From Pseudopedobacter beijingensis (GTDB lineage Bacteria > Bacteroidota > Bacteroidia > Sphingobacteriales > Sphingobacteriaceae), in NCBI RefSeq assembly GCF_042678145.1, contig NZ_JBHUDG010000003.1, forward strand, positions 372,001 to 436,000: a stretch of DNA of 64,000 nt, given 5' to 3'. Numbering within the stretch: the first letter of the stretch is position 1; the number at the start of each line of letters is the position of its first letter. Position numbers and translations under genes: made by a program. Shown here in pieces: positions 45,572 through 53,609 of this stretch. A model generated the notes under the pieces. The model did not search any database, was not told where the DNA came from, and saw only the letters and a program-made list of their open reading frames with translations.

Positions 45572-46360
45572 ATGAGTTTAGTAAAAGCGAAAAAACATCT
45601 AGGACAACACTTTTTGACAGATAAAAACATTGCTCAGAAAATTGTAAACTCGCTTGTACATACCGATAAATACAAAAAAGTACTGGAAGTAGGTCCCGGA
45701 ATGGGTGTCCTGTCCGACTTTTTATTGCAAAAGCAGGAGTTTGAAACCTATCTGATAGATATTGACACCGAATCTTTCGAGTTTCTGCACAAGCAGTACC
45801 CTACTTTGGGCGACCGATTGATTAATGCCGATTTTCTTGCCCTGAATTTCAAGGATATCTTCCTGGAACCTTTCGCCATCATCGGTAATTTCCCGTACAA
45901 TATCAGTTCGCAAATTCTCTTCAAAATTCTCGAGAACAGAAATCAGGTTCCGGAAGTTGTAGGAATGTTCCAGAAAGAAGTTGCCGAAAGGTGCGTGGCC
46001 AAAGCAAGCAGTAAAGAATACGGTATATTAAGCGTGTTTTTACAGGCCTATTACAAATGCGAGTACCTGTTTACCGTAAAAGCAGGAGTCTTTAACCCAC
46101 CTCCAAAAGTACTTTCTGCAGTAATCAGGCTGTCGCGGAACCAAACCCCTAGTTTAGATTGTGACGAGAAGCTTTTCTGGCAAGTGGTAAAAGCCGGCTT
46201 CAACCAAAGAAGAAAAACATTGGGTAACGCACTGTCCGGAGTAATCAAAAAAGAAAAACAGGGCGATGATGCCGTTTGGGCATTACGGGCAGAACGACTT
46301 ACCGTAAAAGATTTCGTGGATTTAACCAATCTTATTCACGAAAGAAACAGTCAGGAATAA
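45572..46360 (+). CDS. rsmA: 16S rRNA (adenine1518/1519-N6) dimethyltransferase
   Basis: This 262-residue Rossmann-fold methyltransferase begins KKHLGQHFLTDKNIAQKI, the usual KsgA start. SAM binding is shown by LEVGPGMGVLSDFLL and the target-base motif by GNFPYNISSQ (NLPY variant). The C-terminal helical domain carries RRKTLGNAL. It dimethylates two adenines in helix 45 of 16S rRNA late in 30S assembly. The gene is followed by the hydroxyacid dehydrogenase after 7 bp, so they are probably co-transcribed. Confidence 0.97.
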   Translation: MSLVKAKKHLGQHFLTDKNIAQKIVNSLVHTDKYKKVLEVGPGMGVLSDFLLQKQEFETYLIDIDTESFEFLHKQYPTLGDRLINADFLALNFKDIFLEPFAIIGNFPYNISSQILFKILENRNQVPEVVGMFQKEVAERCVAKASSKEYGILSVFLQAYYKCEYLFTVKAGVFNPPPKVLSAVIRLSRNQTPSLDCDEKLFWQVVKAGFNQRRKTLGNALSGVIKKEKQGDDAVWALRAERLTVKDFVDLTNLIHERNSQE

Positions 46361-46367
46361 CCATGAG

Positions 46368-47297
46368 ATGATGAAAAAATTATTAATTATAGATGATCTG
46401 GAACAAACCTTCCAGACCGAGGCCGAGAAATTAGGATACCAGGTAAATTACCAACCCCAAATAACCAAAGCAGAAGCATTGGAAATCTTACATGAATACG
46501 ATGGTGTTGCCGTAAGATCTAAATTTAATTTTGACAAAGAAGTTATTGATAAAGGTCCCAACCTTAAGTTTATTGCCCGCGCCGGTGCCGGAATGGACAA
46601 TATTGACGAGGCCTATGCTGCCGAAAAAAACATTGCACTAATCAATGCTCCCGAAGGAAACCGCGATGCCGTTGCAGAACATGCCATGGGAATGCTGTTA
46701 AACCTTATGAACAACCTGAGACAGGCAGATATGCAGGTGAGAAATGGTGTTTGGGACAGAGAAGGCAACAGAGGTTACGAGCTAATGGGGAAAACAGTAG
46801 CCATTATTGGTTACGGAAATAACGGTGGTGCCTTTGCCAGAAGACTAAAAGGATTTGGTGTGCAGGTCATTGCTTACGACAAATACAAAACCGGATTTTC
46901 TGACGATTACGTTAGAGAGGTAAGTATGGAAGAAGTTGTTAAACATGCCGATGTAGTCAGCTTACATATCCCGCTGACACGTGAAACCAGACAAATGGTA
47001 AACGACGAATATTTAAGACATTTTAAAAAACCAATATTCTTTATCAGTCTGGCCAGAGGCGAAATTACCAATACCCAGGCCATACTCAATGCCATAAAAA
47101 GCGGCCAGATCTTAGGTGCCGGATTGGATGTACTAGAAGTAGAAAAGTTCCCTAAACTGGGCGAACAGAGCTGGTATCAGGACCTGAGCCAGGAGCCTAA
47201 AGTATTACTAAGCCCGCATGTTGGCGGCTGGACATTTGACTCGTACCGCAAAATATCTGAAGTACTTGCACTCAAATTGAAAAATTTGGATTTTTAA
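46368..47297 (+). CDS. D-isomer 2-hydroxyacid dehydrogenase (3-phosphoglycerate dehydrogenase-like)
   Basis: This is a 309-residue NAD-dependent enzyme. It has the catalytic arginine in ISLARGEI, the glutamate further on, and the histidine in LSPHVGGWT. NAD binding is shown by VAIIGYGNNGGAFARRL and the acidic residue 20 positions later (IAYDKYK). It lacks the C-terminal ACT domain of classical SerA, so it is a short form that could make phosphohydroxypyruvate or act on a different 2-hydroxyacid. The start could be the first or second of two adjacent ATG codons. It is linked to rsmA in an operon and ended by the terminator at 47328. Confidence 0.92.
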   Translation: MMKKLLIIDDLEQTFQTEAEKLGYQVNYQPQITKAEALEILHEYDGVAVRSKFNFDKEVIDKGPNLKFIARAGAGMDNIDEAYAAEKNIALINAPEGNRDAVAEHAMGMLLNLMNNLRQADMQVRNGVWDREGNRGYELMGKTVAIIGYGNNGGAFARRLKGFGVQVIAYDKYKTGFSDDYVREVSMEEVVKHADVVSLHIPLTRETRQMVNDEYLRHFKKPIFFISLARGEITNTQAILNAIKSGQILGAGLDVLEVEKFPKLGEQSWYQDLSQEPKVLLSPHVGGWTFDSYRKISEVLALKLKNLDF

Positions 47298-47327
47298 AAA
47301 CAAAAATATTATCTTCGTACAAATCGG

Positions 47328-47377
47328 GCAAGACTATAACTCTTAAGAGAAGAATGTTATAGTCTTGCTTCTTTTTT
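47328..47377 (+). terminator. Terminator after the dehydrogenase gene
   Basis: GCAAGACTATAAC (47328-47340) pairs perfectly with GTTATAGTCTTGC (47356-47368), then TTCTTTTTT. It separates the rsmA unit from greA. Confidence 0.9.
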
Positions 47378-47444
47378 ATAGCCTACTGAAGGCCCTAAAT
47401 TAATGAGTAAATAATTTCAGTAACAGAATTAATAAATAAAAATC

Positions 47445-47918
47445 ATGACTGAGGTAGCATACTTTACCAAAGAAGGTTTAGAAAACTTAAAACAAGAAGT
47501 ACAGTATTTAAAGACTGAAGGAAGATCAAAAATTGCACAAGCTATTGCCGAAGCAAGAGATAAAGGAGACTTGTCTGAAAATGCCGAGTACGATGCTGCA
47601 AAAGAAGCCCAAGGTCTGCATGAAGCAAAAATTGCAAAGCTGGAAAACACATTGGCTAATGCCCGTTTAATTGACGAATCTAAGATAGATACCTCTAAAG
47701 TATTGGCACTTTCTATAGTAAAAATCAAAAACGTAAAGAACGGAGCTACCATGACTTACCAGTTGGTTGCCGAAAATGAAGCCGATTTAAAAGCAGGAAA
47801 AATCTCAGTTAAATCTCCAATTGCCCAAGGTTTATTAGGTAAATCTGTAGGCGATAAAGCAGAGATAACGGTACCTGCCGGTAAAATGGAATTTGAAATT
47901 ATGGATATCAGCAGATAG
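47445..47918 (+). CDS. greA: Transcription elongation factor GreA
   Basis: This 157-residue protein is standard length. An N-terminal coiled-coil hairpin carries ARDKGDLSENAEYDAAKE, with the acidic tip that enters the RNA polymerase secondary channel, and a C-terminal FKBP-like domain holds SPIAQGLLGKSVGDKAEI. It stimulates cleavage of backtracked RNA. The HIT-protein gene follows after 61 bp and may share the transcript. Confidence 0.97.
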   Translation: MTEVAYFTKEGLENLKQEVQYLKTEGRSKIAQAIAEARDKGDLSENAEYDAAKEAQGLHEAKIAKLENTLANARLIDESKIDTSKVLALSIVKIKNVKNGATMTYQLVAENEADLKAGKISVKSPIAQGLLGKSVGDKAEITVPAGKMEFEIMDISR

Positions 47919-47979
47919 TAGGGGAAACTAAAAGCATTCCTTCAAAACTTAAAGCCACAATTATACTAAAGAACTAAAA

Positions 47980-48384
47980 ATGGCAAGCATATTCACCAAA
48001 ATAGTAAACGGAGAAATTCCGGCGCACAAGGTAGCCGAAACAACAGAGTTTCTGGCTTTTCTGGACATCAGCCCACTTAGAGAAGGTCACGTTCTGGTTA
48101 TCCCTAAAAAAGAGGTAGACTATATCTTCGATATCGAAGACGAACTATACGTAAGTATGATGATTTTTGCCAAAATTGTAGCGGCAGGTATCAAAAAGGC
48201 AATCCCCTGTAACCGCATTGGTGTTGCAGTAGTAGGTTTAGAAGTTCCACACGCCCATATCCACCTTATCCCTATTGATAAAATCTCCGATATGGACTTT
48301 GGAAAGAAAAAACTTAGCCCAACCCAGGAAGAATTAAGCGCTACCGCTCTAAAAATACTGGAAGCACTAAGAGAAGAAGTTTAA
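47980..48384 (+). CDS. HIT-family nucleotide hydrolase
   Basis: This 134-residue protein has the histidine triad VPHAHIHLIPI near residue 90 and the N-terminal IFTKIVNGEIPAHKVAE typical of the bacterial Hint/HinT branch. The proteins hydrolyse nucleoside phosphoramidates such as AMP-NH2 in the cytoplasm. It is commonly next to greA in Bacteroidota, as here. A strong terminator follows. Confidence 0.95.
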   Translation: MASIFTKIVNGEIPAHKVAETTEFLAFLDISPLREGHVLVIPKKEVDYIFDIEDELYVSMMIFAKIVAAGIKKAIPCNRIGVAVVGLEVPHAHIHLIPIDKISDMDFGKKKLSPTQEELSATALKILEALREEV

Positions 48385-48390
48385 CCATAT

Positions 48391-48427
48391 AAAAGAGGCG
48401 ATTGAAATTATTTCAATCGCCTCTTTT
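48391..48427 (+). terminator. Terminator after the HIT gene
   Basis: AAAAGAGGCGATTGAAA (48391-48407) and TTTCAATCGCCTCTTTT (48411-48427) form a perfect 17-bp stem with a three-base loop, with a short T-run built in. Confidence 0.92.
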
Positions 48428-49133
48428 GATCCATAGCTTTCCAACCCTCATTCATAGTTCATCATTAAACATTGAGCATTAAAAATTCAACATTATTTAG
48501 TCCATGGTCAATAGACGATAGTCCATAGTTCATCAACTTATTTTATCAAAAATTCAACATGGAAGAACATGTAGAAGATTGCTTCAATCCGTTGGTTATA
48601 ACGCTCCTATCTCTGTCATTGCGAGCCAGAGAAGCAATCTCATTATCAACAACTTGCATCAACACCAGCATACTAATGAAATGACACCTAACCCAGACTA
48701 TTGACCATGGTCTAGGGTCTAGGGTCCATGGTCAATAGACGATAGTCCATAGTTCATCAACTTATTTTATCAAAAATTCAACATGGAAGAACATGTAGAA
48801 GATTGCTTCAATCCGTTGGTTACAACGCTCCTATCTCAGTCATTGCGAGCCAGAGAAGCAATCTCATTATCAACAACTTGCATCAACACCAGCATACTAA
48901 TGAAATGACACCTAACCCAGACTATTGACCATGGTCTAGGGTCTAGGGTCAATAGACAATAGTCCATAGCTGTATAATTCATCATTGAGCATTAAAAACT
49001 CAACATTCTATAGTTCATTCCCTTAGTCTAAAGTAATTTGCAAAAAAATGTTAAATTTTTTGTTTTGTTTTAGCTCCTCTATAAATTCGGTGTAGAAACA
49101 CTAAATTATTATTTAAACCATATTAAAAGATTT
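48428..49133. other. Repeat-filled intergenic region upstream of the ABC cassette
   Basis: No gene is present. It holds two full copies of a 224-bp repeat (48501-48948, listed separately) and, on both sides, low-complexity stretches of the CATTGAGCATTAAAAATTCA type that also occur near 34.9 and 44.2 kb. The last 100 bases are the leader of the NEW3 gene. Confidence 0.6.
48501..48969. repeat. Tandem pair of a 224-bp intergenic repeat
   Basis: Copy A (48501-48724) and copy B (48725-48948) differ at only a few bases (for example TTATAACG versus TTACAACG), and a 20-bp third copy is begun after them. Each has a TCCATGGTCAATAGACGATA start, a GAAGATTGCTTCAATCC arm and a CATTGCGAGCCAGAGAAGC core that can pair with it. 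The near identity implies recent duplication. Two further copies, about 204 bp long, lie at 52200-52634 on the other side of the ABC cassette, in the same orientation. Confidence 0.92.
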
Positions 49134-50270
49134 ATGTCAAGCAGAGGAAATAAACTCCGGTTAATTTTTCTGGGCATTATTTTGATGGTTTTCACCAAAT
49201 TAAACGCCCAGAATGTACAACTTTACACTACTTATCCAAAAATTGCAGTATCGCCAGGAGAGGTAGTCGATTACAACATCGAATTAATTAACAACAGCAA
49301 TGCTGTAAAGACCAGCGATATCTCTATATCCTCGCTTCCTAAAGGCTGGCATTACGAACTTAAGTCTGGAAATTACGTAATAGACCGACTCTCCGTTCTT
49401 CCGAAAGACCGAAAGCCCCTCAACCTCAAGCTCTTTATTCCGGGCATACAAAACAAAGGATCGTACACCTTTTATGTATCTGCCGGCGAAGCAAAATTAC
49501 CGCTTACAATAAAGATAACTGAAGAAGGCGTTTCAAGCTCAGAATTAACCTCTTCTCAAACCAATATGGAGGGAGCAGCAAACTCAACCTTCACCTACAA
49601 CGCTACCCTCTTCAACAGATCGTCAGACAATCAGGTTTATGCATTATCGGCAAATATAGCTCCTGGATGGGGAATTGTATTTAAATCAGAAGGCAAACAG
49701 GTAAGCTCCGTAAATATCGAGCCCAACCAGCGTAAAGACATCATTGTGGAGATAAACGCTCCTGAAGGAGTAAAAAAAGGAAACTACAAAATACCTGTCA
49801 GAGCTACCAATGGCAACAATCAGTCAGAAATTGTTTTTGAAGTTGTAGTCACCGGGTCTTATAAACTAGAACTCACCACTCCGTCAGGAGCCCTCAGCAC
49901 TACAGCCACAAGCGGATCGGTAAAGAAGGTACAATTATCAGTAAAAAACACAGGAGCATCAGACCTCAGCCAAATCAACCTCTCGTCAGAAGCCCCTTCA
50001 AACTGGGAAGTCATATTTGAACCGACAAGAATTACTACGCTAAAAGCAGGCGAGTCCGCTACGGTAAATATGAATATAAAACCAACATCTAATGCCATAG
50101 CAGGCGATTATGTTGTAACGGCCTCTGTCAGGTCATCGGAAACAAGCGGTCAGGCTCAGTTCAGAATCACCGTAGAAACTTCTATCCTTAAAGGATGGTT
50201 TGGAATTACTTTAATTGCCCTGGCTATCGGTGTTGTCTATTACCTGATTCGTAAATATGGAAGGAGATAA
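49134..50270 (+). CDS. NEW3-domain membrane protein of an ABC exporter cassette
   Basis: This 378-residue protein has a signal peptide (about residues 8-26) and a C-terminal transmembrane helix (about 352-372, WFGITLIALAIGVVYYLI). Between them are Ig-like beta-sandwich repeats of the NEW3/alpha-galactosidase-associated type (VSPGEVVDYNIELINNS, NVNMNIKPTSNAIAGDYVV), facing the periplasm. The ABC ATPase starts 5 bp after the stop, with its ribosome site inside this gene, so the three genes are translationally coupled. It may be an accessory that contacts the substrate, but its ligand is unknown. Confidence 0.85.
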   Translation: MSSRGNKLRLIFLGIILMVFTKLNAQNVQLYTTYPKIAVSPGEVVDYNIELINNSNAVKTSDISISSLPKGWHYELKSGNYVIDRLSVLPKDRKPLNLKLFIPGIQNKGSYTFYVSAGEAKLPLTIKITEEGVSSSELTSSQTNMEGAANSTFTYNATLFNRSSDNQVYALSANIAPGWGIVFKSEGKQVSSVNIEPNQRKDIIVEINAPEGVKKGNYKIPVRATNGNNQSEIVFEVVVTGSYKLELTTPSGALSTTATSGSVKKVQLSVKNTGASDLSQINLSSEAPSNWEVIFEPTRITTLKAGESATVNMNIKPTSNAIAGDYVVTASVRSSETSGQAQFRITVETSILKGWFGITLIALAIGVVYYLIRKYGRR

Positions 50271-50275
50271 TAAGT

Positions 50276-51229
50276 GTGGATACTTCTATTATTTCAATCA
50301 AAGGACTTAGAAAAGTATATCATAACCATGTAGCTGTAAATCAGCTGGATTTAGATATACAAAGAGGAGAAATATTTGGTTTACTGGGTCCAAACGGCGC
50401 TGGAAAATCGACCACTATTCTCATGATGCTGGGCTTAACAGAACCTACAGCGGGCTCTGTACGGGTAGACGGTATAAATCCGCAGACACACCCCGTTGAA
50501 GTCAAGAAGGTAGTAGGTTATTTACCCGATAACATCGGCTTTTACGAGCAAAGAAGCGGACTGGATAATCTTGTGCTGGTTGCCGAGCTTAATGGATACA
50601 CCTATAACGAAGCTTTGGACAATGCCCAAAACCTGCTCACCACCGTTGGATTAAAAGAAGTCGGTAACAAAAAAGTATCGACCTATTCACGTGGAATGAA
50701 GCAACGCCTGGGCCTGGCAGACACGCTCATTAAAAAACCCAGAATAATTATTCTGGACGAGCCTACACTTGGGCTGGACCCTACCGGTGTTAAAGAATTT
50801 TTATCGCTCATACAAAACCTTAGTAAAAAAGAAAACCTTACTGTTTTACTTTCTTCCCATCATTTGCATCAGGTACAGGAAGTTTGCAACCGGGTAGGCA
50901 TTTTTGTAAAAGGAGACTTAATAGCCAAAGGAGAAGTAACCGACCTGGCCCGGCAACTTTTCGGAGACAGCAGTTCAACAACATTATTGGATACTGGCCT
51001 GAATAACATCGATGAAATCGCCACCATACAAACTAAGCTAAAAAATATAAAAGGCATAGACCGTACCGAAATGAGCGGAAAACAAATTGTTATTCATCAT
51101 TCCTTTAAATCCAATACCCCTTTAATAAAAATACTGGCAGAACAGGAAATTCCAACCATGCAGTTGCTGCAAAAGGGGTATGGCCTTGATGATATTTATT
51201 CGTATTATTTTGAAGAAAATAAGTTATGA
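50276..51229 (+). CDS. ABC transporter ATP-binding protein
   Basis: This 317-residue protein starts at GTG (50276) with an AGGAG 8 bases upstream at the end of the previous gene. It has the full nucleotide-binding set: Walker A GPNGAGKST, Q-loop, signature YSRGMKQRLG, Walker B IIILDEPTLGLDP and H-loop SSHHL. The C-terminal ~90 residues form the extra domain usual for DrrA/CcmA-type exporters. It overlaps the permease gene by 4 bp (ATGA). Confidence 0.96.
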   Translation: MDTSIISIKGLRKVYHNHVAVNQLDLDIQRGEIFGLLGPNGAGKSTTILMMLGLTEPTAGSVRVDGINPQTHPVEVKKVVGYLPDNIGFYEQRSGLDNLVLVAELNGYTYNEALDNAQNLLTTVGLKEVGNKKVSTYSRGMKQRLGLADTLIKKPRIIILDEPTLGLDPTGVKEFLSLIQNLSKKENLTVLLSSHHLHQVQEVCNRVGIFVKGDLIAKGEVTDLARQLFGDSSSTTLLDTGLNNIDEIATIQTKLKNIKGIDRTEMSGKQIVIHHSFKSNTPLIKILAEQEIPTMQLLQKGYGLDDIYSYYFEENKL

Positions 51230-52191
51230 AAAAAGCTAATTTCAATTTTAGATCTTTCAAAATACTCATCCGGAAAGAAATATCGGATTATATAAAAAGC
51301 TGGAAATTCATTATCCTGTTAGCCATTGTGCTACTTACTTGTATAGCATCCCTATACAATTCATTGTCCGTTTTAAGAAAAAACGTACCGACACCTAATG
51401 ATCCGGATTCTATATTTTTCTTTTTAAAAATATTCACCACTTCAGATGGTACTTTACCACCGTTTCATGTGTTTATAGGTTTTTTAGGTCCTCTTCTAGG
51501 TATATGCTTAGGCTTTGATGCCGTAAATTCCGAGTTTAATAACCGAACCATCAGCAGGATTTTATCGCAACCCATTCACCGGGATAGTTTCTTGAACGCG
51601 AAGTTTACAGGAGCAATAGTAATAATAGCCTGTTTATTCAGCACCTTATTTTTACTTACCACCGGCATCGCCATTATCTGGACCGGCTTGTCCCCCAGCT
51701 TACAAGAATGCGGCAGACTGCTCTTGTTTTTACTGCTGAATATGATCTATGTCGGATTCTGGCTTAATCTTTCCATTCTTTTTTCGGTGTTATGGAAATC
51801 CCCGGCAACATCTGCTCTTATAGGCATTGCTATATGGTTATTTTTCACTGTATTTTATCCGCTAATTGTAAACGTAATTGCCCAGCGTATGATGCCGGAT
51901 CCCTATTCCTCTTATCAGGCAATTAAAAGCTATCAGGATTTTATACTCACTATAACACGCTTTGCACCAAATCAGCTATTTGATGACGGTACAAATATAT
52001 TACTCATGCCTTCTATACGCAGCCTTGGCCCCTTAAGTATGGAACAGGTTCAGGGAGCAATTCCATCTCCCCTACCTATATGGGAAAGCGTAAAAATTGT
52101 CTGGAGCCAGCTAACAGGCCTGTTAGCCTCCACTATCATTTGTTTTGCTTTGTCTTATTTTAGTTTTATGCGTAAAGAAATAAGAGCGTAA
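51226..52191 (+). CDS. ABC-2 type exporter permease
   Basis: This 321-residue protein has six hydrophobic segments (for example FIILLAIVLLTCIASL, FLGPLLGICLGFDAV, IVIIACLFSTLFLLTTGIA, LLASTIICFALSYFSF). GFDAVNSEFNNRTISRILSQP is the typical ABC-2 loop after helix 2. It pairs with the ATPase upstream as an exporter of unknown substrate; the NEW3 protein may complete the complex. The cassette lies between two clusters of one long repeat. Confidence 0.92.
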   Translation: MKKANFNFRSFKILIRKEISDYIKSWKFIILLAIVLLTCIASLYNSLSVLRKNVPTPNDPDSIFFFLKIFTTSDGTLPPFHVFIGFLGPLLGICLGFDAVNSEFNNRTISRILSQPIHRDSFLNAKFTGAIVIIACLFSTLFLLTTGIAIIWTGLSPSLQECGRLLLFLLLNMIYVGFWLNLSILFSVLWKSPATSALIGIAIWLFFTVFYPLIVNVIAQRMMPDPYSSYQAIKSYQDFILTITRFAPNQLFDDGTNILLMPSIRSLGPLSMEQVQGAIPSPLPIWESVKIVWSQLTGLLASTIICFALSYFSFMRKEIRA

Positions 52192-52654
52192 TTAAATGGT
52201 CCATGGTCAATAGACAATAGTCCATAGTTCGTCAACTTATTTTATCAAAAATTCAACATGCAAGAACCTGTATGAGATTGCTTCAATCCGGTCGTCATGC
52301 CCCTCCTATTTCAGTCATTGCGATCCAGAGAAGCAATCTCATTATCAACAGCTTGTATCAAGCACCATCATACTAATGAAATGACACCGAACCCAGATCA
52401 TGGTCCATGGTCAATAGACAATAGTCCATAGTTCATCAACTTATTTTATCAAAAATTCAACATGGAAGAACCTGTATGAGATTGCTTCAATCCGTTGGTT
52501 ATAACGCTCCTATCTTAGTCATTGCGAGCCAGCGAAGCAATCTCATTATCAACAACTTAAATCAAGAACCATCATACTAATGAAATGACACCGAACCCAG
52601 ACCATGGACCATGGTCAATAGACGATAGCCCATAATCCAACCTTTTCCCATTCA
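52192..52654. other. Repeat-filled region downstream of the ABC cassette
   Basis: These 463 bases consist almost entirely of the repeat pair at 52200-52634; no gene is seen. Confidence 0.6.
52200..52634. repeat. Second tandem pair of the long intergenic repeat
   Basis: Copy C (52200-52403) and copy D (from 52404, about 204 bp) match copies A/B at 48.5-48.9 kb except for a ~20-bp deletion of the GGTCTAGGGTCTAGG stretch and scattered changes (GAACCTGTATGAGATTGC instead of GAACATGTAGAAGATTGC). A short fifth copy (52609-52634) is cut off. All copies lie in one orientation. Confidence 0.92.
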
Positions 52655-53599
52655 TCATTTCCCCCACTTGATTTTCATATCCGTGTTTTGTTCCATAAAG
52701 GTCTTCATCGCAGCAACAAATGCCTGCGCCATTTCTTCATGTTTGTTTTTTCTGATATCAACACTCATCTCTACCTGCCAGCCAATCACCTCAGGATATC
52801 TCTTTGAAGTATAGGTAGGTGTGTTGTACACCGTGGCTGCTGCAAAGTAGGGGTCTTCTCTCAAAGGGGCCTTATCCTGCATGCTGGGTACGGTAGCCAT
52901 GCCTGCATTGGACAACAGGCTACCGAACGAGTTTTTACCTGTAAGCATATCGTTAATAGTGACTCCTTTTTTCCAGTTCCCCGTAAAAAAGTTACGGAGA
53001 CTGGACTCTTCTTCTATGCCTTTTTCTGCTTGCCCTTCTTGCAGGGCTATCAGCGTATTCTTGCTCAGGCTGTATCCCAGTTCTACTTTCTGCTTTTGAT
53101 GCGGGTGACCATGAAAATCGGTATAGATGGCTCTTTTGTGCAATTTAACGGCTTCTTTAAGCGCCCGGTCTATATAGGTATGGAAACTGCTCCAGGCCTC
53201 GTTCATATACGGGTTTCCACAGGTGGCTTTCTCCATCTCCCTGTTCATATCCAGGTGCTGGCGCGACAAATGACAGATCACCACATAAGGGCGTACCTGG
53301 TATTTTTTCTCAAAGGCCTGCTGTACGGCCCGGGCAATTTCTATGGTGCCGTAATCGTAATGCCGGTTATGCCCTTTACAGGTATTGAACGGAATGCTGT
53401 CTATCTTTAAGCTCCCTCCATGCGACACACTGATTACCAGAGGGATATTTCCGGGAATGTATTCTATCCACTTATTTTTATCAAATTCTGTGGGCTTTGG
53501 TTTTTCAAGAGCGCCTTTGTGCTTAACCTGTGCTCCTGCGGTTATACCGGTTAACAGCAGGAGAAACAATAGGGTTGCTGAAATCTTCTTTCTTTTCAT
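52655..53599 (-). CDS. Exported N-formylglutamate amidohydrolase-like protein
   Basis: This 314-residue protein has a signal peptide (residues 1-23). The core has IPLVISVSHGGSL, CHLSRQHLDMNRE and YTDFHGHPH, the metal and substrate blocks of the N-formylglutamate amidohydrolase (HutG/FGase-like) superfamily. Because it is secreted, the substrate is probably an acylated amino compound or peptide outside the cytoplasm rather than formylglutamate itself. The gene has a clearly higher GC content than its neighbours to the left, as does the next gene upstream (10-bp gap), so they may have come together. Confidence 0.78.
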   Translation of the reverse strand: MKRKKISATLLFLLLLTGITAGAQVKHKGALEKPKPTEFDKNKWIEYIPGNIPLVISVSHGGSLKIDSIPFNTCKGHNRHYDYGTIEIARAVQQAFEKKYQVRPYVVICHLSRQHLDMNREMEKATCGNPYMNEAWSSFHTYIDRALKEAVKLHKRAIYTDFHGHPHQKQKVELGYSLSKNTLIALQEGQAEKGIEEESSLRNFFTGNWKKGVTINDMLTGKNSFGSLLSNAGMATVPSMQDKAPLREDPYFAAATVYNTPTYTSKRYPEVIGWQVEMSVDIRKNKHEEMAQAFVAAMKTFMEQNTDMKIKWGK

Positions 53600-53609
53600 G
53601 CTATCTGTT

